A stretch of DNA of 64,000 bases from Callaeas wilsoni (GCA_013398955.1 VWPU01005284.1:165857-229856); one strand, 5' to 3'; shown: positions 47,701 to 60,100, numbered from the stretch's first letter. The notes: a model not told the origin generated them from the sequence alone. Numbers and translations are program-made.

Positions 47701-49904
47701 AGGGAGGCCAGGGCCTGGGGTTGGGATACAAAACACTCCCCATTTTGATCTAACTCATTACTAACCTGTTCTGTGGCCTCTAAGAAAGCAGGCTGGTGGA
47801 TTGAAGTTCAGTTTTTGGTGGGAAAATGTCACCAAGGAAAACCTAAGTACATCAAACAGTACCTTTGGCTGCTGGGTTGAGGGCCTGCATTAAGAAGGCA
47901 GGAAAAAAATGGAACTGTTCACATCCTGCTCTCTCCCTAACCTGAGGGAAGACTATGGAAGAAGCTGTCAGGATACCCTTTGGTCCTGGGGATAGGTTCC
48001 TCTGTGATCCCCCAGCTACCACTCCAGCCAGCAGGACTGTCTCCAGAATATATCTATCTGCTGGAATCACAACGAGAGACTGCTGCAGGAAGGAATTGCT
48101 CATCAAATGTATTCTTGGGTTTTGTTAGGTAGTGAAAAATAACATACCTTGTCTAATCCCAGACTCAGACTGTCTCCAGAATTACAATTTCCAATGTCTC
48201 TAAAATGGCTGGTAGGTGGTTCACACACAATTTTCCCCCCTTACATTGTGCCCCCAACCTTGCTGGCTTCCCCAGAGTGGGGGCTGCAATGTGAACTGCA
48301 GTTCCTGGGTTTGCCCCACAAATGTAGCTGTGCTGACACAACTGAGAGGAGCAGCACAGGGCTGGGAGGGCAGCAAGGTATGGCAGCCATCACAGCAGCT
48401 GGGAGATGCTAAATATTTTGTGATGGCAGTCATTCAATCAGATAATTTGTATCTGGGTTCCCCTTTCTTTGTGGTGTTCTAGAGACACCACTTCTGCCTG
48501 TGGATAAAAACCAGTATTGCCTGTGCCTTTTCAAATGTGCTCTCGGCTCCAGTTTGCAGTCACTCTCCATCTCTGGGCCAGCCTTTTCACCTTCCATGCA
48601 CTCCAGAAACCCCTAGCTAGTAATTTTTACCACCAGACCTTATTTCTCTCCTTCCCCAACCCATTGGTGTCGCACAGGATGTCAGTGGGTTGCCTCGTCC
48701 CAGCTCATGAGAGGCTGAGGGATTCCTGAATCCCACAAGGACTGGAGAGAACACCTGGCTGGGCACGCTGTGGGCACTGTCCCCTCAACTGCACGTGGTG
48801 AGCAACACGGACAGTAAGGAGAAGGACAGACTTCATTCTACCTGCTAGAAATTGTTCTCCCCAGTCTCCTCCTGGCACTGCCAAGGAGGAGAGAAAGAGA
48901 TGGGGAAGGGGAAAGGAAGAGAGGTCTCAGGAGACTTCCTGAAGCTGCTGGCCCATGTCCCTGGTCAGACACGAATTTCCAATGGGCTATGGAGATGCCC
49001 CAGCAATTCCCACCTGTATTTTCCCAGTGCTTTCAGAGGTCAAGGATGACAGAATTTATGTTTTGTTGGGATGGTGGGAGAAGACAGAATTTTGGGAGTC
49101 TTGAGGAGGAGCTGCATCTCCCTTGTAGCATCACTATATGCAAATGCAGGTAATTTCATGGAAATGTATGTAATTTTATGCAGATTTAAAAGCTATTGAC
49201 TTTCTGTCACAAGATGTTGGCAGCTATGGTATTTGTTTGAGTCTTTTTCTTTCCCTTTTGAGCCTTTTTTTTTCCTTTTGGAACTTAAAAGAATTAAATA
49301 TTCATAGAAACATTTCTATGAGTCACAGGGAGATAGTACATCAAGCTGAAAAGTTCAGATGTGTATCCAAACTTCCTCAAAGTGCTTTGGGATAGGAAGT
49401 GGGATCTGAGAGCGGGCAGTTTTCAGATGCATTCTGCAGAAAAGCCTTTCCCACCAGAACTTAAATTTGGGCTCATGGTGACCCAGCAAGTTTTCTAAGA
49501 ATAACTATGACTTGTTCTGGTTTAGTCAGGGAAAAAAAAAATCAGAGAAAATGTAAGTGGAAAAGCACAGGAGAGGTTGCTTCAGCTTTTAGCAGAGAAG
49601 CAAGTCACAGACAGTGAGTGTTTTGCTGTTGCTTTCTGCAGCTTTCTTTGTATTGCCTGGAGCTGGAGGTGCTTGCTTTCAAGACTCAGGACAGTGGACA
49701 AAAGATCAGAAAGGATTTGATCACCCATGAACAAAACAGGTGTCAAAGCAGAGACTGCATTCGTTTTTTATTTTATCCTTCAAGTATTTGCAGGGGTATT
49801 TTCCCTTCTCTGGAAGCTGTTGGATGAAGATCTGAACTTCTAAATAATTATTTTAGGATAGGTGGCTTTGTGCAGTTACTTATAAAACTATTTCAATTGC
49901 TTGT
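47701..49904. other. Unassigned single-copy DNA
   Basis: No gene or confident repeat. Poly-T and poly-A runs near 49266 and 49533 are short. A small mirror 'catagaaacatttctatg' lies at 49304. Confidence 0.4.
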
Positions 49905-49975
49905 TGGACCACTGCTCACCCTGTGGCAGAGAGGTGGACTAGATGGTTCCCCACTTGCAGGGCATTCTCCAAGAA
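49905..49975 (+). mobile_element. Possible CR1 3'-end relic
   Basis: The text 'accctgtggcagagaggtgg', then actagatggttcccc, recalls the CR1 tail (...caggggggtggactagatgatc...) but the match is short and the final pyrimidine part differs. Confidence 0.35.
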
Positions 49976-50518
49976 ATCACAGGGACCTCGAGGAGTCACT
50001 CCCTTACTTGGGTGGAAAGGCCTGAATTTTATGGTCTTACAGGCTTGATGCAAAAGTCATGTATTTTTAAGAGGTGATTTGAGAATGGCTACCATAAATT
50101 TTCTGAAATAGCAGTAATAGAAAGGAGGTCTTTGCAGCTGGCTGAATTGATATGAGTTAATTTGTTCCCATCTGAATGTTTGTTTTTAATGATGCTGGAG
50201 ATATTATTCTGTTTTAAGACTAAAGTATTAAGCATGGTTAGAACTCCTGTCCGAATTAGTGTTTATCTGCTAACTAAACCTAATGAAAAGTAAATCATGT
50301 ACAGCCAGACCTTAATAAAGCCTGGGCTCGCTATATCTTTCTCCCCTTGGTTAGATATCGTGTATTGTCTGGCATAAACCTTGAGTTTAAACAACAGGAA
50401 AGATTTTGTTTCTTTTTTTAACATCTTGATTCAAGAGGAGTCTAAGCACACACTCTGTTACATTTGTCCTCTTTCGACTTCCTAGCTGGTGAGACTCTTT
50501 AACAAGTTAAGGAATTTG
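49976..50518. other. Single-copy block, partly enhancer-like
   Basis: 50185-50405 is AT-rich with TAAT-like cores, taaagtattaagcatgg and ccttaataaagcc, and no repeat similarity. Possibly conserved non-coding sequence. It ends at the target site of the next LTR. Confidence 0.25.
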
Positions 50519-50523
50519 CATCT

Positions 50524-51638
50524 TGTAGTGGATTGACCCTGGCTGGATGCCAGGCACCCACCAAAGCTACTCCATTACTCTACTGCATAACTGGAAAGAA
50601 CAGGGGAAAGAAAATATAGCAAAAGGTCCATGAGTTGCGATAGGAACCAGGAGAAATCACTCACCGAATACCATCATGGGCAAAACAGACTGAGGCTGAG
50701 GATATTAATTGAATTTATTGCTAACAAAATCAGAGCAGGATCGTGAGAAGTAAAATAAACCATTAAAAACATCTTCCCCTCCATCCCTCCATCCTTCCCA
50801 GGCTCCAACTCCTCCTCCTCAGGGGCACAGGGATACAGGGAATGGGGGCTATGGACAGTTCACTACATGCTGTTTCTGCCACTGCTCAGGGAGAGGAGTC
50901 CTTCCCCTGCTCCAGCATGGGGTCCCACAGGAGACACCTCCATGACCTTCTTCAATGTGAGTTCCTCCCACAGGCAACAGTTCTTCATGAACTGTTCCAA
51001 TGTGGGTCACTTTTCCATGGGGCGAGTCGTTCCAGAAACAGCCTGCTCCAGTGTGGGCTCCTCACAGGGTCACAAGTCCTACCAGCACACCTGCTCCAGC
51101 ATGGGCTCCTCTCTCCATAGGTCCACAAGTCCTGCCAGGAGCCTGCTCCAGCATGGGCTTCCTGCAGGGTCACAGCCTTGTCTCAGGTATCCACCTGCTC
51201 CAGCACCCACAGGCTGCAGGTGGATCTTTGAACTTCCACTGACCTCCACAGGCTGTGGGGGCACAGCGGCTTCACTATGGTCTGCACCACAGGATGCAGG
51301 GGAATCTCAGCTCCAGCACTTGGAGCACCTCCTCCTCTCCTTCTGCAATGACCTTGGTCTCTGCAGGGGTGATGCTCACCCATGTTCTCACTCTGTTCCG
51401 CTCTCCTATGAGTGCAATTATGGCTGCACAAAACCTTTTTTTTTCCTTCTTAAAATGTTATCACAGTGACATTACCAGCACCTCTGATTGGCTTAGCCTT
51501 GGCCAGTGGCACGTCCATCCTGGAGCCAGCTGGCGGTGGCTCCGCTGGACATGGGGCAAGCTTCTGGCAGCTTCTCACAGAAGCCACCCATGCAGCCCCC
51601 ACTCTGCTACCGAAACCTGACCATGCAAACCCAATACA
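50524..51638 (-). mobile_element. ERVL-like solo LTR, minus strand, 1115 bp
   Basis: A second avian ERVL-like solo LTR, opposite in orientation to the one at 4.3 kb. On the plus strand it starts TGTAGTGGATTGACCCTGGC and ends ACCCAATACA. It is flanked by CATCT (50519-50523) and CACCT (51639-51643), a 5-bp target duplication with one mismatch. A minus-strand AATAAA lies at 50719-50714. The interior carries a degenerate repeated motif of the type ctgctccagcatgggctcc (near 50909, 51043, 51082, 51143), giving a GC-rich region with several long but meaningless open frames, including one of 200 codons (50867-51469, plus). No gag, pol or env is present. It shares termini and layout with 4259-5260 but is a different subfamily or age. 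Confidence 0.93.
50905..51215 (-). repeat. Degenerate repeated motif inside LTR
   Basis: At least five copies of a ctgctccagYRtggg motif recur at irregular spacing of about 35-60 bp, some followed by a cacaggtcacaag-like spacer. The array lies in the U3 part of the minus-strand LTR, where repeats can act as enhancer units. Confidence 0.75.
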
Positions 51639-51643
51639 CACCT

Positions 51644-54540
51644 GGATCTGAACTTGAGACACCTCGATGCTGGAGGCAGTGAGGTCTGTGGTGAATTGTG
51701 TCCCAGGCGGTGTAAACTGCTAAGTTTGGACTGGGGTTTTTGCTGTATATTTCAAACATCCCAAGCCTTAAGTGGCTCAGCCTCTGCTTTCAGATCAAGG
51801 AAATTCCTTATTGTTTAACTTCACAACAGACAGAAAATGTTCTAGCAATGAAAAACCTACCTTTTATAAAAGCTGCAGTGTTTTATTTTTTATGTCTCCA
51901 TTGCCACGGAAGTTGCCACAGAATTGACCTCTTGTCTCTGAATTGTTCTTTGTTTCAGTTCCATTTTTAAAAATGTTTTCTGCCATCAAAAATAAAAAGC
52001 TAGAAACAAGTATCAGAATATCAGTTGAAAATAACTCTCTGCTCTAGTATTTTCCAGAATACAGCTTCAGAAATAGTAGCTCTGAGTGACATGGATCTCA
52101 TCACCTACCCTAATAAATGGCTAATTCTGAAATGTGCTGATGTCATCTTCAACAGCTACTTCACTTCTGATATTTTTTTGGTGTAAATGTCATTAAATTC
52201 TTTCTCTTCTGCTTGAGACTAGCTGCAGCTGCCCATTTCCATCTGTGGAAACTCCTCACTTCCTACCATCCTGTCACGTAATTCAAAAAATGAAATAAAT
52301 CTAGTGCCATATTGAAAATGTAAGGGCTATGTGTACCTAATATCTAGCCAGGTTATCGTAGTCCCAAAGGTTTTGTGTGGTGTTTTCCATACATGTGATT
52401 AATAATCAGAAACTCCCATATACTAAATTTATTTGAATGCAATTGTCATGCCCTTGAAAAAACCTTTTTTTTTTTCCCTCAAAACATTTATAGTTGTCAT
52501 AGTTCTATATATGCAGCAGCAGAGCAGTATTGTCTTCCTGGTACAAATCAAATTCCAGACCTCTTTCCAGAGTTCCACTTTGGACACAGAATATCTTTCA
52601 GGATCAGAAAGGCCTTTACACCTGTATGGCAGGTCATTCCTTGGGCTAGCAGAATACATCTGCAAGAGACAGGATCCCCCACACTACAGGGTACATGTGG
52701 GGAAATGGAGAAATGTCTGTGTGAGAAGTGACTCAGAAGACACCATCAAAAGGAAAGGTAACAGCCAAAATAAAACCCGCACGCTCTGTGATAAAGGCTG
52801 CTTGAAGCAGAAATGTCAGGGGTTTTGGTTGAGTTTTCTTTTACCACTGTTCCTCTTGTCTGTATTTGAATACATGTTAGTGAATGTGGGTTATTTGTTT
52901 TAAAGTCTCTTTCTTCCTTATCAAAGGCTGTCTTCTGACTTCACTCTGTGTTTTGCTGGAAAGATGCATTTAGTAATGTAAATGTGATTCTTCCCTGTGG
53001 CAGCCGCAAAGAGTGGCACAATTCTGTCTGTGCTTGCATTAGTAGCACACATTTGCACAGAAAGAGAGCGATTGATGGATGAGAGGGACGGCTCAGGGAT
53101 TTTTACTGTGTTGTGCCCCCATCCTTTCAGCTCTAGGACATCAGTCTGCACCCCGCCCTGGATGAGTTCCAGTGTCCAGCCAGTGGAGAAGAGCAGGACA
53201 ACCCAAAGCTGCAGGAGCAGGTGAGCAGAGCATAAGAATTTGATTGGCCTACTGAGCCTTCACAAGCCTGCAAGCATTTCTCTTTCTTAAGTGTTGGTAT
53301 GAACAGTTAAATGCAATGAGAAATTCCTCCCTTGCATGTAGTTCCTTGGCATGCAATGAGAATGGAATTTGATGGAATTAAATTGGAATTTAAATGATGG
53401 ACCCTGCCTACCAATCAATTTTTGAAGCCATACCTGTTTGTTTTCTGCAGTGATTCCTTAAAAAAACAGACTTATTTGTTCTCACAGATCTGGAGAAGAC
53501 TCCTCTGTCCATGCCCATCCCTTGGCACCCTCCAGTTTGTCCCATACCTTGAGTGCTTCCAGCAGAGCATGCTGCAACCTCACCATGGGTTTCCTTGCTG
53601 AGGTAAGCTGACTTCACTTCAGGGGCCTGGGGAGCGGGATGGGGAGCTCCTTGTGTTGTGCCATTAGGATGCACAATTCCAAATATGTGGTCCTGCTGCA
53701 CCGTTGTGAGACTTTCTATGGAGCCACATTAACTGGGGACTGTAGACACCATGAAAGATATAGGAAACTCTGTGAGCACCAGAGATTAAAGGGGTTAAAA
53801 TTCCCTAGTGCAATTTCTCTGCTTCTTTTTCCCAAGGGAAATCAAAGCCCATGGGGTTTTTTCAAGGCCTACACCTGACTATAAGAATTACAGGGGTTTT
53901 GTTTTCCCTCCAGTGGGGGAATGGAAACCATAGTATGAACCTATGATTAATCACAACAAACCAGGAGCTCATGACTAGAATACTAACTATGGAATACACA
54001 AGCAATGCTTTTGTGATCAATCTGCAAGGGTGGTTTTTTAAAGGGGGAAAAAAAAAAAGCCCTGCCAAAAATGTGTTGAGTATTTTCAAATAATGAGTAC
54101 ATTCGAGGAAATTTTGATTTTGCTCAGGGACCATCTGCGAGCAGAGAAAGGGACTAAATTCTTTCAGCAAATTACTGGCTGCAAATTATTTTCTCAGCAC
54201 TAGTTATGAATGTTGTAACTGCACAGCTGAAAATGTATTATTAAGCTGAGAACTGGGGGTTTAGGGACCACAGATTGTGAATGCTTTTCTTTTAGGTGTT
54301 TTTTTAAGTGTCCCATGGCACAAGAAACACCTTCAGCTGGGAAACATCGTGAGGTTCAAAAGGAGCGCCACAGGCTAAAGTACTTCAATATGATGGACAA
54401 GGATAAGTTTTAGAGCATATTCATGTGGGAGCATCTGCAGATGTATAAGGAGTGGGGTTTGGATACAAAAATGATCTATCCGAGCTGCTGACGTAGAAAG
54501 ATATTGTAAATAAAATCTGCTTAACGGATTTGAAGCAAGA
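51644..54540. other. Unassigned single-copy DNA
   Basis: No supported gene. 53131-53220 has good splice-site sequences on both sides and is reported as a finding. The minus and plus open frames between 52429 and 52903 have no recognised domain. Confidence 0.4.
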
Positions 54541-54545
54541 GAATT
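54541..54545. repeat. Target-site duplication GAATT, left copy
   Basis: Matches 54882-54886 exactly, at the precise outer edges of the TG...CA element. Confidence 0.6.
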
Positions 54546-54881
54546 TGATGTTTGGAAGCTCAGTTGGTTGCTCAGTGCTGGGACTGCCATGGCGAGCAAA
54601 GCCCTTGGATGGGCACTTCACCAAGGACCGGTCCGAAGTTACGGAGTGAAGTGGACGTTTCCTTGCTGGCCCCTTCACTTCACCACGGTGGGGAAGCCAG
54701 ATGGATGGTGGAATTTCGGAATAGTGCACAGCCCATCAGAGTGCTGGAAGTCACTCCCAGCTTCGACACAGTTGTATCTCGCGGGTGGGTGGCTGCTGCC
54801 AGCCCTGTGCCTGGCCTTGTGCTGACCGTTGCTCCCAGAGGCACAATTTAGTGAAATAAAACCTGTGACTATCCGCTCTCA
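54546..54881 (+). mobile_element. Probable CpG-rich solo LTR, 336 bp
   Basis: A compact insertion begins TGATGTTTGG and ends ATCCGCTCTCA, so it has TG...CA ends. It is flanked by perfect GAATT copies (54541-54545 and 54882-54886). It has an AATAAA at 54855-54860, 21 bases before its right end, as in a plus-strand LTR. I count 12 CpGs between 54592 and 54874, in contrast to CpG-poor flanks, suggesting a relatively young insertion. A small open frame from an ATG in good Kozak context (54589, GCCATGG) to TGA at 54823-54825 encodes 78 residues that I do not recognise and may be accidental. I do not recognise the LTR family. Alternatives are a processed-transcript end or a CpG-rich exon, but those would not explain the paired 5-bp duplication. 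Confidence 0.6.
54855..54860 (+). terminator. Polyadenylation signal AATAAA in probable LTR
   Basis: Canonical hexamer 29 bases after the end of the small open frame and 21 bases before the predicted LTR end. Confidence 0.55.
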
Positions 54882-54886
54882 GAATT

Positions 54887-55921
54887 CAGTTTGTTGAAAT
54901 ATGGGCTTGACATGGAACTGAAATTAAAACCCTAATTCTTGAAAAATGTTTTCTATTAAAGAATATTCTGGGGAAATGATTTTGTGTGTGTATCTAACAC
55001 TTGATTCAATATGTATTTTATTTTGATGAAAATGAAGTGTCTTTCATTTAAACTGTTTCTTCTTCTGTTGTATAATGTGCCAGAGAATACATTTTCTAGA
55101 ATTATCTAATGAAAAATAATCTCGTGAAGGAAAACTAGAGATATTTTCCCCTACTCCTCCCTTCCCCCAAGAAATTCTGGCTAAATTGACCTAATTTCAT
55201 GTCACTTTTTTATTTCAGTGAAACAGCAAGGCCTGCTCTATTAAGCCCTGTAATCACCACTTGCTCACTTTACTGTAACCAAAAAAAAAGAAAAAAATCA
55301 GATTGCATGGTGTGAAATAATCCCATTATATTTCAGTTAATTGAATCCAGGAATACTTTAATCAAGCTGGGTGTAGACCAAAATGCCTGCTTGAAGACCT
55401 CAGAGATGTTCAGATCTCAACACAAATTTTGCAGATTAGTTTGGGCTTTGTAACATCATTTCCAACTCTTGAAGCTTTGGCTGAGGCCTGATGGCTAGGG
55501 GAGTGGAGGCAAAATTATCTCACCTGTCTCATATATGATTCCTATGCCTTCCTCTGTTGTAAATGGTGTTTTTACTACCAGGGAAAAGAGCCTGGCCTTG
55601 CCTTAAGGGATCAGAATCATCACTCATTTCCTAGGCTAAACAGGTCCAAACTGGTCTTCTTCCTCATTTGGAGTGTTAGATGATTTCAGACTGAAATATT
55701 GAAATGTAACCCAAAATCCAAAATTAAGACTAATTTGTAGTCCTGTGCAAGTGATTGGGAGAATTACCAGAGACATTCCAAAGATTGCTAGTTTAGTGTG
55801 AGATGCAAGAGTTGAGGATTATGTTAAAATGGAATTCAGCAAGGTTGTACAAAAAACTTTCTGTTTGAACTCCTTGTATTTACTGCCTATCATGCACACC
55901 CTACCCCAAAGACTAAAATAC
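54887..55921. other. Unassigned AT-rich single-copy DNA
   Basis: AT-rich sequence with a short A tract (55280-55300). No gene or repeat recognised. Confidence 0.45.
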
Positions 55922-56072
55922 TCTTTTCTTTTCTTTTCTTTTCTTTTCTTTTCTTTTCTTTTCTTTTCTTTTCTTTTCTTTTCCTTTCTTTTCTTTTCTT
56001 TTCTTTTCTTTTCTTTTCTTTTCTTTTCTTTTCTTTTCTTTTCTTTTCTTTTCTTTTCTTTTCTTTTCTTTT
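55922..56072 (+). repeat. (TTTTC)n pentanucleotide microsatellite, about 30 units
   Basis: About 150 bases of near-perfect TTTTC repeat with a single T-to-C change at 55984, continuing into a looser pyrimidine tract to about 56150. The strand asymmetry (all pyrimidine on plus, AAAAG on minus) allows triplex or slipped structures. It creates a 106-codon Phe/Leu/Ser-repeat open frame that is not a gene. Confidence 0.97.
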
Positions 56073-56159
56073 TTCTCTTTGACTCCTCTCTTTTGTGCTC
56101 TCTCTTTCTTCCTTTCCTCCCTTTCTTCCTTGATTTCTTGCAGAAATGAACTACTGAAT

Positions 56160-56699
56160 TTCTTTCTTCCTCACACAGGATTTCAAGTGCTGAGAGGCTT
56201 CTGATCCATGAAAGACTTCATGGGAGAAGGTCATTTACTGATTCAAGAGGCATATATAAAGATAATGTTGATACTAATAATAGTCTATCCACAGCTTTGA
56301 AGGGATGAATATCCCTTCTGGGACCTTATTTCCACGCTGCAAAAAGTGACTTTGCTCCTGTGAAACAATGTAGATCCTCCAAAAAGTGTGAGGAAGAGAC
56401 AGAAACTGAAGCAATCAAGTGAAAAAATGTGAAAATTTTGGGAAGAGTAGGAAGAGAGAGGGCAAAGAAATGAAAACAGTTAGGGAGACAGAGGGAGACT
56501 TCGGAAGCAAGGGGGAAAGGGGTAAAAAGTGATGGGAAAGATCAAAAAAGAAAGGGGAAATGGTGACAGTATGTGGGCACAGGAAATTAATGCAGAGGAT
56601 GAAGAGAAAGCAAAGGGGTGTGTGTATACGTGGAGGGAGAGATTAAAAGAGGCAGTAACAGAAAGAAGTGAAGTTGTCTAACATGCGGAGATGGGAAGT
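56160..56699. other. Unassigned purine-rich single-copy DNA
   Basis: Plus strand is GA-rich from about 56385 to 56690 (ggaagagtaggaagagagagg type). No gene recognised. Confidence 0.45.
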
Positions 56700-57110
56700 G
56701 ACATGTTTGTGTGAATTCGGGGGCTGCTCAGCCCGGCTGCACTCCGGTTTCTACCTTTGATCAGCTGCATGGCAGGCTCGTGTCAGATCAGAAAGCAAAT
56801 GAGATGATAAAGCAGCTGAAGTCGCAGTGAGTTTAACAGCAGCAGACTGGCAGGGGGTGGGAGGGAGGAACTGTTGAACGAGGTGAATGCTCCCTGTGCT
56901 TTAATTCACAGAGTCCTGGCAAGGAATGCAGCTGCCTCCTCTGCCGAGAGGTTGCAATTGGCCAGAGCAAGAAGCTGCACTGCACTGGTCACACAGAGAT
57001 AAAGGACCTGCCTCGATGTGCTGGTACCACTGTCAGCAGCACTCTTGCCAACTGCAAGCCTGGTTGAAGCATCAAAGAGGGTTAGTGGGCTGACAGAGTG
57101 ATTAAAAATA
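56700..57110. other. GC-balanced block resembling conserved or exonic DNA
   Basis: Contains retained CpGs (cccggctg, ctccggtttc, gctcgtgtc, gtcgcag), a Fox/TCF-like ctttgatcagc and a possible splice acceptor 'gtgctttaattcacag' at about 56897-56912. No frame can be confirmed. It may be a regulatory element or a non-coding exon. Confidence 0.25.
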
Positions 57111-60100
57111 TCGATGCCTGCTTTAGCTCTCCTTGCCTTCCAGTTTTTGGGTTTGCTGTGGCTAGCAGAAATGCAGGAAACTGTGAGGAGCTTTCCTGAG
57201 GCTGGCACTTCTGGGTTAGGGATAAAGGGACAGAAAAGGGAGGCTTTGCTCGGGGGAGAAACAGTGACTAACTCATTGACCGCCTCAGGATGTCACTGGG
57301 GTTGGCACTGTACTGGGAAACCCCTGCTGCCTTGGAGGAGGGAGGAGTGGGAACGATTGATCTGTGGGTGGAAATTCAGGACTGAAGAGGAAAGCACAAG
57401 GATCACCAGCAGGCAGCTTGATTCAGGCACAGGCTGATTGCATTGACATTTTCTGTTACCGCTTGTGCAGTGTCCAGGCAGAAGACTTGGAGGCAGGGGC
57501 CAGGTCTGGGATGGAGTCGGCAGAGCTAACAGGAATTGCATGGAGCTGGAGGTGATGTTTTCTGCAAGGTGCAGCAGGGGGGTTTATTGATCCTGAGCAT
57601 TGTTACTTGACCCAGTGTAAGGTGCCTGGAGGCATTACCATCCTGGTCCATACAAGTCCCTTCCCTCCAGTGTTCAGGGACTCTGCCTTGTCTGTCCAGT
57701 GCCCTTGGGTGGTCTACATTAGGGCAATCCATGAGAATGTAAGCCCCGTTGCAACGGGACTCACAAAGACCTACTCACAAATGGTTTGGGGATGCATGGC
57801 TGTGAAAAGAAGATGCTAGGAATTAGGACCACTTGTTCCACCAGATTCCTCCTCACGTTGGAAAAGCCTCATCTTCTTCCATCAGGGGAGGGCAGGCACC
57901 TGTCCTGGCATTGTTATTGGTAGGCCAGACAGATGTTCTGAGAGCAGGTAGCTTCATATCTCTGCCTCATATTTCCCAGCTTATAAAATGAAGTTTACAT
58001 TTCCTATCTTTGTTCCTCTGCAGACCCTTACATTGCTTCATTTTCCTGGTCACAGATTATATTCCAGGCAAACCATGTCCTGATTCAGGAATCCAAGTAC
58101 TCTAAACACTTTCTGGCACAGATGCTGGGCTTTTGACAGCTCCATCATGCCATTCCCAGAGTGAGGATTTCTACAGTGATGTTCTGGGGGCGGAGGTTGA
58201 AAGAAGTTTAGGATATCACAGAACTAATTAAATGCAAACTAGGCTGCCTGCAGAAAGCTGTGCGTGCTGGTTGCTATGTTTCTGGCAGGAACAGACTGGG
58301 AGAAGGGGGGCTGAGAGAGGGCTGTTTGTTTTTTTTCTGTTTAAAATGAAGATGCCGACAAAGTTCTGGTTACTCATCAGCCTTTGAAAGGTAGATGAAA
58401 CGTGAATTCTTGCAGCCATAGAAATAAGAAAAGTGAGGAGGTAGAGTTAGAATGGATCAATGTATGGATATATTAAATTGGAAAGCGGAGAGGGGTTTGG
58501 TTTTGTTTATTTTCATATGTATCTCTGCATTTACATATGCTTTGACTTTTAGATCATGCCCAAATAATATGAAGGTTTTGTGGTCTTCTTTCCAATGGCA
58601 CCGTTGTAAACTACCTTGAAATAGAAACCTTCAAAGCACGTGAGGGATGACAGGAATCTACACTGTGCCCACGTCAGCTTCCCAAAAGCAGTGGAGAGGT
58701 TCACAAAGGCCATCAGGACTGTGTTTCCCTCTAGAGAGGAGAACAAAAAGAATTAAATGAGCATGCAAACACATGTGCATCCAGGCTCACTAAACCTGTC
58801 CGTGTTTCATTAGTTCTTCCGTGGGTAATCAGAGGACATGTTAAGCACAGCTTTCAGCTGCTTCACCTGAGCAACACTTGGGGGGATAATTAAAGACTTG
58901 CCTGAGAGAGCAAAGAGAGAGGCAGAAGAAAGAAGGAAGGGAATAAATAAGCTAATTGGGATCACTTCAAGAGTGAAGTTGGCTTTGAAGAACACCCACT
59001 GGAGGTATTCAACCTGCTGGAACGAATGCATTACTCTAACACCCATGTGGAAATCAATATTGAACTACCTTGGGCTGCTTTCACGTAAACCCTTAGGAAA
59101 AGAGGACAGATTAGTTCAGAGAATGGGGCTTCAGTGATGCCATACCATGCTTTAGACATCATCCTAGATCTTGGCACAACCTGGCCAGTGACAGAGGCCA
59201 GACGGACCAACAGCCATCAGAGGCAACACGGGATAGGAAAGGAGTTGTGGGCACCTCTCAGTCCAGTATTACACTCAGGAAATCCAATCAAACACAGGAC
59301 AAGTCAGAGCTGTACCAGATGGTTTGAGATCAATGAGAGTGGCAGTTCTAAATGTGGGCGACAGGGTGCCAGGTGTAGTGAATAAGGATGGCCGGGATGA
59401 TTCAGACACTACATGCCACCTGTCACAAGCAAGGGCTGTCCAGCCAGCTGGCAACCTCTGCCATGCCATCCCAATGCATGTGTGTTAGAGGGTGAGCGCT
59501 TTATCCTGGTGGTGAGGCAGGATGGCTTGCCAGCAGGCAGGGCTGCCCTAACGCTGGTCCAAGTGCAAGCAGGGTGTGCTGGCACACTGCAACTGACCTC
59601 ACAGTGCTGAGGAGATGTGAGCATTGACACACGGCAAGGGCAGGTTGGCAGTCCAGGACTTGACCCACGATGAGGTTTTCTGCCTCCTCTTGCTCCTTTT
59701 GCCACACAGCTGGCACTGCCTGAATTCCCAGGACACAGTCACAGGTCCTCTCTTCCCCCTCCATCCCTGACTACAGGCCTGTGCTGACAATGTGAGCAGT
59801 GGCACTGTCCCAGCAGAGAACTGGGAGCCCAGAAGACAGCAATAATAGGGTGGTTTAAACTCATGCTTGGCATGTCCAAATGGTTGACGGCAGAGGCACA
59901 GCTGCAAAGGGCCACTGGACATGTGGAGAAAATGTTACACTGGCACAAGGCATTAGAGACGGTGGGAGCATTTCAGAAGAGCACAGTGTCTCCTGCCTTC
60001 CCCAAAGTTCCCAGCACAGAAGCAAGGTAGTAAAACTCTCTGTTGCTCACCACCTTGGAAAGGCTGCACCCACTGCAGAGCCTGGAGCCAGCCCCTTCCT

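Noticed and set aside
50867..51469. 200-codon plus-strand open frame
   Set aside because: Lies wholly inside the minus-strand ERVL-like solo LTR and arises from its GC-rich repeated motifs; overlapping open frames occur on both strands.
55829..56149. 106-codon frame repeating Phe-Leu-Phe-Phe-Ser
   Set aside because: It is the pentanucleotide microsatellite read as protein.
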